This document shows positions 6,994-10,703 of a stretch of DNA of 10,703 nt, piece by piece. Position numbers and translations under genes: made by a program. This DNA is from Bacteroidota bacterium (GTDB taxonomy: Bacteria; Bacteroidota; Bacteroidia; NS11-12g; UBA9320). The stretch's first letter is position 1. Every line of letters starts with the position of its first letter. Under the pieces are notes generated by a model. The model worked only from the letters and a program-made list of their open reading frames with translations, was not told where the DNA came from and ran no database searches. The stretch lies in the NCBI GenBank assembly GCA_024638525.1, contig JAHEKB010000059.1:1-10703 (forward strand), given 5' to 3'.

Positions 6994-7726
6994 TCCACAC
7001 ACACAGCAACCAAGCTGTCATCTATAGAGCCAAATCCTTGTTGGTCAAGTGGATCCAATATAAGCAGTTCTGGGAACAACTGATCACTCATTTCTTTAAT
7101 GGGTAAGGCATTTTGACTTGAGCCTATGTATTCTAACTGAAGGTTGGTAACATCAATTTTGAGCTGTTCAAGTGAATTTGCCAAATGATACAATATATCC
7201 ACCTGCTGATCTGCCCTGAAGCGCTGTGCCAATATCAATTTGGTTCCACTGTAGAGTCTAAGTGTGAAATTGCCTTCATATACATTTAGATAAGCAGCAT
7301 TTTTATGACCCAATCCTCCTTTGTATAAATCCAAGACTTTGATGTCTGTGGTAAACACTGGTTCAACCAAGAGTGGTTTCAACTCATCTAATAAGGGGTT
7401 TTTAAGATATAGCAGATCTAAGCCCTGACCAAATGGCTCTGAATCCCATTCCGCATTGAGCTCCAAATTCAACTCCAGGTGCAATGCTTTTCCTCATCAC
7501 TAATACCCGATGGACAGAGCACAAAGGGCATGTCTGCATAAACAACCGTGCTTAGAGCAAAAATGGAGCTGCTCAATATTACTTTGAGTTCGTGGCTCAG
7601 ATTATTGGCTACCTTGGGATTGTAGTGCTTGAGCTGACCTGTTTTGGATGCCACGATTAGTGAACATGCATCAGGTCTACAGATCACTATCAGTTTATCG
7701 CTGATTGCGTTCTGGTAGTCAGTCAT
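6984..7726 (-). pseudogene. DUF3822 family protein, split by a single-base frameshift
   Basis: Two overlapping reading frames together make one DUF3822-like protein of about 247 residues. The first half starts at the ATG 7724-7726, 4 bp after the upstream stop, and reads to SGISDEEK (residue 80, codon ending at 7487); it then runs out of frame and stops at 7469-7471. The second half continues in the -1 frame as LHLELNLELN from 7484 to the stop at 6984-6986. It lacks any ATG at its beginning, offering only a TTG. Restoring one base at or near the AAAA run (7488-7491) gives DEEK-A-LHLELNLEL, a smooth join. The segment VVYADMPFVLCPSGISDEEK and the later AAYLNVYEGNFTLRLY correspond to conserved parts of DUF3822, an actin-like-fold family of unknown role in Bacteroidetes. 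Both halves look well conserved, so a sequencing or assembly error, or a very recent mutation, is more likely than old decay. Confidence 0.8.
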
Positions 7727-7730
7727 AAAA

Positions 7731-8273
7731 TTATCGATTACCCCAGTTACCGCTGTAATCAGCAAGGGTCATATCCCCTACTCGCAAGGGATTTTTTTCT
7801 TTGACCCTTTCTCTGGAATACGGCTCTGGATCAGTGACCTGAAATACAGGGACCATAACACCATTCTGCTCGATTTCTCCAGCATCCATTGTGAATTGCA
7901 ATGTGTCTTTTCCTGGAACGTAGCGGATGTTGTCAATATCAACATCTGCAAAAAGTGAATCCCTTACGCTTACAAATGAGATACTCTGCCTAAATACAGT
8001 TGTGGAATCATCCTGATCTCCAAACGCACTTACCACTTTCAATTCACCGTTTTGCATGAAATTCACCAATGTATCCCAGCTCGCAGTAAAGTTGCCATTG
8101 ACTTCCTTATAGGCAAGTTGTGCCTCTCTTATAATCTTAAGCTGATCAACCACCGCTTGTTCCTTAAGAATTACTTCTTTGGCGTACTTAACCGGCTGTG
8201 CAATTGAATTATAGGTCAGATAGGCCAAAAGGGCAATAACAGCCACCAATACAATTCTTATTACGTATTTCAT
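7731..8273 (-). CDS. Membrane-anchored hypothetical protein
   Basis: I do not recognise a named family. The 180-residue protein has one hydrophobic N-terminal helix (about 3-20, preceded by MK, with R6) and no lipobox, so it is probably anchored in the inner membrane with the rest in the periplasm. After the membrane helix comes an amphipathic helix (26-58) with an REAQLAYKEVNG then FTASWDTLVNF pattern. That pattern resembles the N-terminal helix and following turn of pseudopilin-like proteins, but the pilin leader and its cleavage site are absent. The C-terminal half is acidic and probably beta-rich. I recall similar uncharacterised proteins near DUF3822 in Bacteroidetes, so it may act with that protein; this is inference. 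The ATG at 8271-8273 has a good upstream AAAGGA sequence. Its stop is 4 bp before the DUF3822 start, so it heads the unit with DUF3822, rsmD and coaD. Confidence 0.8.
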   Translation of the reverse strand: MKYVIRIVLVAVIALLAYLTYNSIAQPVKYAKEVILKEQAVVDQLKIIREAQLAYKEVNGNFTASWDTLVNFMQNGELKVVSAFGDQDDSTTVFRQSISFVSVRDSLFADVDIDNIRYVPGKDTLQFTMDAGEIEQNGVMVPVFQVTDPEPYSRERVKEKNPLRVGDMTLADYSGNWGNR

Positions 8274-8341
8274 GTTCCTTTGATTCTAGGCAATATTAAA
8301 CAAAATGACCAAATCTTTTAATTGCTTGCGCGCTTAAATTA

Positions 8342-8367
8342 CGGCCTTCAACTCAGAACTAAGGCCG
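8342..8367 (-). terminator. Candidate hairpin terminator after the PaaN-type gene
   Basis: CGGCCTT (8342-8348) and AAGGCCG (8361-8367) form a perfect 7-bp GC-rich inverted repeat with a 12-base loop, beginning 10 bp downstream of the stop at 8378-8380. On the minus strand the stem is followed by TAATTTAA, only a weak T tract. It sits in the 104-bp gap 8274-8377, which otherwise holds just the ribosome binding site of the next gene and no exact TAnnTTTG element. Confidence 0.45.
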
Positions 8368-8377
8368 AAGTTTGGAC

Positions 8378-10039
8378 TTACATATACCGATTACCAACCC
8401 AAACAAATCTTCTGTTGATATACTCGGGGTTAGTAAAAGAAGCATTTCCTGCGGGATTTCCACCACTGACGTGGAAATCAGAAAAAGCTGCGTGCTGGTT
8501 GACAAAGGCTGCACCCTTGAGGTTAAATGACACCGGAGTAAATGATGCGTTCATTCGATCCTCTATACTCGCCTGAACCTCAGCATCTGTAGTAAAGGCC
8601 AGGCAAGTAATGGCTCCTTTGGTTCTGGCTAAGTCCGATGCGATTCGCAGGGATTCATTCGTATTCTCAGTCTTGATCAAGAAGACTATTGGCCCAAAGC
8701 ATTCATGGCTATAGCTGTCTATTTGATCCGCTGTCATGCGAACCACTGTAGGGCTGCTTATTCTGGCATTCTCAAACTCTTCATTTTGAACATCCAATGG
8801 ACTCAAACTGATCTCTCCGCCAAAATTTCCTCCTTCTTTAATCCTTCTAATGGTTTGATCATTCTGTATACCACCTAGGGTTCCAGCTCCCATCTTAGGG
8901 TGAGTCATAATGCCTTCTACTGATTTACTGATTGCATCTGCTATTTGATCATAAGCAATTGTGCCATCTGGACCTTTCACCTCTTCTGCAATAAAAACAT
9001 TCTGAGGCGCAGTGCACATTTGTCCACTGTATAGACTAGCTGAAAACGCAATGTTTTGAGCTACAGCTTTGAGGTCTTCTACAGAATCAATGATCACTGA
9101 ATTAACCCCGGCCTTCTCAGTGAAAGTGCTTTTGTTTAAACCTTCAATGTAATCACCAAAAGCATTTCCTCCTGTATAATCGATCAATTTCACTCTTGAA
9201 TCCTCAGCTAAAACTTTTGTGATCGGGTCAGATTGACTATCCACCGTCAATTGGACGATGTCCGGATTCAAACCTTGTTCTTTTATCACCGTTCTCAATT
9301 CTGCCACCACCATAGCCATTGGAAGAACTGCCTTTGGGTGAGGCTTAACCAAGGCGGTATTTCCACAAATCAAATTTGCATACAAACCCGGAACAGAATT
9401 CCATGTTGGAAAAGTTGAACAGCCGATGACTAGCCCTATCCCTTTGGGAATAGCCTTCCAGTTCTTCTTGATCGTTAAATCAAATTTGCCCATTGGTTTT
9501 ACCCAGTCCACTTCAGAAGGGAAACGAGATAATTCTTGAACCCCCATGGCCACAGCTTCCAGCGCCCTGTCATTTCCGTGCGGGCCAGATGCCTGAAAAG
9601 ACATCATAAAACTTTGTCCTGTGGTATGCATGGTAGCATAGGCCAATTCAAAGAAGCGTTCCTTGACCCGATCAAGGGATTCAATCAATATTCCAGCTCT
9701 CTGCTCCAAGCTGCAATCGCGCCAATCTGAGGCCGCGGAATCCGAATTTGCAATCCATTGCTCAACACTTAGTTTAGGGTATTTGACTCCAAGTCCCGTT
9801 TGCCAAAATGGGCTCACCTCTTCTCCAATCCATTCTTCTGACTCTTGATTCAATTCGCTGTAGTTCTCATTGAGTTTTTGACCAAAGGCCGTCTTACCTA
9901 TCTCATTGGCATCGGCCGGATAGGCTTTAGGATGCTCTGGATATGGGGTATAGAAAGTTCGCTCGGCAAGTGCTGCCATTGCATCGCTCAAAGTTTGGCG
10001 ATGTTTACTGTAAAGATCCATTTGTTCTTTTGCGCTCAT
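8378..10039 (-). CDS. paaN: PaaN-type aldehyde dehydrogenase (phenylacetic acid degradation protein PaaN)
   Basis: This 553-residue protein is an aldehyde dehydrogenase superfamily member of the long PaaN subgroup. Its N-terminal region (1-85), with RTFYTPYPEHPKAYPADANE at 27-46, is the hallmark I use for this subgroup. The NAD(P)-binding region includes FPTWNSVPGLYANLICGNTA (210-229) and KPHPKA (232-237). DYTGG (287-291) matches the usual FTGS turn, E308 (TEKAG) sits where the general-base glutamate lies, and C342 in SGQMCTAPQN is the catalytic nucleophile. ECFGPIVF near 456 matches the family EPFGP motif. PaaN proteins are proposed to act at ring opening in phenylacetyl-CoA catabolism, but this type lacks the MaoC hydratase domain of PaaZ, and its precise reaction is less certain. 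No other paa gene is in view. Its ATG shares one base with the stop of the upstream T9SS gene (TAATG), implying coupling. Confidence 0.85.
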   Translation of the reverse strand: MSAKEQMDLYSKHRQTLSDAMAALAERTFYTPYPEHPKAYPADANEIGKTAFGQKLNENYSELNQESEEWIGEEVSPFWQTGLGVKYPKLSVEQWIANSDSAASDWRDCSLEQRAGILIESLDRVKERFFELAYATMHTTGQSFMMSFQASGPHGNDRALEAVAMGVQELSRFPSEVDWVKPMGKFDLTIKKNWKAIPKGIGLVIGCSTFPTWNSVPGLYANLICGNTALVKPHPKAVLPMAMVVAELRTVIKEQGLNPDIVQLTVDSQSDPITKVLAEDSRVKLIDYTGGNAFGDYIEGLNKSTFTEKAGVNSVIIDSVEDLKAVAQNIAFSASLYSGQMCTAPQNVFIAEEVKGPDGTIAYDQIADAISKSVEGIMTHPKMGAGTLGGIQNDQTIRRIKEGGNFGGEISLSPLDVQNEEFENARISSPTVVRMTADQIDSYSHECFGPIVFLIKTENTNESLRIASDLARTKGAITCLAFTTDAEVQASIEDRMNASFTPVSFNLKGAAFVNQHAAFSDFHVSGGNPAGNASFTNPEYINRRFVWVGNRYM

Positions 10040-10703
10040 TATTGTGCTAGAATTATTTTTTCTGTGAGCTCTTCTTCGCCCACCAATGCTTTAATATAAT
10101 AGACTCCATTCTCAAGACCACTTAGGTCAATGGGCAGCCAATATGACTTGTCCGAGGGAATCTCATCCAATTTAATCACTGTTCTTCCCAAATTGTCCAT
10201 GACGGAAACGATGACTTCATCATCAACTTCTGGCAATGCAACAAATACCTCCCCGCCGCTGGGATTTGGAAATACCGCCAGCTCCAGGTTAGGTAATACC
10301 TCGGCTTCTGGAATACTCATCTCACCAACCACAAAACTGTAGCGTATTTCACCTCCAAAATCCCCTCCAAAATTTGCATAAACACCCCCACCTTGTCTAA
10401 AGACTCTTAGGTAACCGTTAATTCTTGAATTCTGTCCGGTCTGGCGGTAATACCAAAAATCCAGTCCATCTCCGCCTGCATCACTTAGCAATAGCTCATA
10501 ACAGCCATTGGGCAGGCTCAGATCTTCGGTATAGTTGGTATTTGCACTAAGATTTTCCAGAGCATAAACCTCCTCCCCTTTTTCATTGCTAATGCTCAGC
10601 CTATTCTCTTGCGGTTGTCCATTGGTTCGCATTAAAATGCGGAATGGCTCCCATCGCGGTACCAAATCAATGCCTACAATTCGCTTGTCGTTGTCCTTAA
10701 CAT
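10039..10703 (-). CDS. Secreted protein with type IX secretion sorting domain (3' part; 5' end outside window)
   Basis: The frame is open to the right edge, giving 220 residues of the C-terminus of a larger protein; no true start lies in the window (the first start-like codon, TTG, is internal). The last 82 residues (10042-10287) form a type A T9SS sorting domain: LELAVFPNPSGG, then VSVMDNLGRTV, then DLSGLENGVYYIKA, ending in EKIILAQ. Such domains direct export across the outer membrane by PorU/PorV and are cleaved or exchanged for an anchor. The domain before it is beta-rich, with NGCYELLLSDAGGDGLDFW and a Gly/Phe-rich NFGGDFGGEIRYSFVVG. This type is often found at the end of large secreted Bacteroidetes proteins, including peptide-N-glycosidase-F-related ones. 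The N-terminal catalytic or binding part is unseen, so the function is unknown. The stop overlaps the paaN start by one base. Confidence 0.85.
   Translation of the reverse strand, partial: VKDNDKRIVGIDLVPRWEPFRILMRTNGQPQENRLSISNEKGEEVYALENLSANTNYTEDLSLPNGCYELLLSDAGGDGLDFWYYRQTGQNSRINGYLRVFRQGGGVYANFGGDFGGEIRYSFVVGEMSIPEAEVLPNLELAVFPNPSGGEVFVALPEVDDEVIVSVMDNLGRTVIKLDEIPSDKSYWLPIDLSGLENGVYYIKALVGEEELTEKIILAQ

Noticed and set aside
7482..7495. Programmed -1 ribosomal frameshift in DUF3822
   Set aside because: The GGAAAAG sequence is not a standard slippery heptamer and I saw no clear downstream stem-loop; a deletion or sequence error is simpler.
8281..8340. Promoter for the 8273 unit (TTTAATATTG, TCATTTTG and AAGATTTG near-matches)
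   Set aside because: Each has at least one mismatch to TAnnTTTG and none has a well-spaced TTG; such near-matches are expected by chance in AT-rich DNA.
10663..10665. TTG start for the T9SS gene at the right edge
   Set aside because: The frame stays open and protein-like (VKDNDKRIVGIDLVPRW) up to the window edge, so the TTG is an internal leucine codon.

Overview
The window reads as chromosomal DNA of a Bacteroidetes bacterium, probably a marine Flavobacteriales or Cryomorphaceae-like lineage. The evidence is a C-terminal type IX secretion sorting domain on the last gene, a DUF3822 gene next to rsmD and coaD, a Bacteroidetes-style Nudix protein beside pyrE, and two exact TAnnTTTG promoter elements just upstream of start codons. 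It is moderately AT-rich and densely coded. I see no rRNA, tRNA, CRISPR array, insertion sequence or phage gene, and no non-coding stretch longer than about 105 bases.

Layout from left to right. (1) Bases 1-1954, minus strand: a compact unit of polysaccharide deacetylase, membrane glycosyltransferase family 2 and the start of lgt (cut by the window edge). The genes are separated by 1 bp or overlap by 11 bp. (2) Bases 2038-4733, plus strand: a TolC-family outer-membrane channel and a MacA/HlyD-type periplasmic adaptor. No inner-membrane transporter follows; the adaptor's stop codon overlaps the stop of the convergent pyrE. (3) Bases 4730-6461, housekeeping genes: pyrE (minus), a Nudix hydrolase (plus) divergent from pyrE, and coaD (minus), whose 3' end overlaps the Nudix 3' end by 32 bp. 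(4) Bases 5985-8273, minus-strand unit: a small membrane-anchored protein of unknown function, a frameshifted DUF3822 gene, rsmD and coaD, with overlapping or nearly touching ends. (5) Bases 8378-10703, minus strand: the 3' part of a secreted T9SS cargo protein, overlapping by one base (TAATG) a PaaN-type aldehyde dehydrogenase, followed by a candidate hairpin terminator.

Functionally the window mixes envelope biology (lipoprotein maturation, glycan synthesis and modification, efflux, T9SS secretion) with core metabolism (UMP and CoA synthesis, 16S rRNA methylation). I found no convincing new multi-gene system. The points most worth a second look are the single-base frameshift in DUF3822, the TolC-adaptor pair without its transporter, the pyrE promoter lying on the Nudix start codon, and a PaaN-like gene coupled to a secreted protein instead of to other phenylacetate genes.
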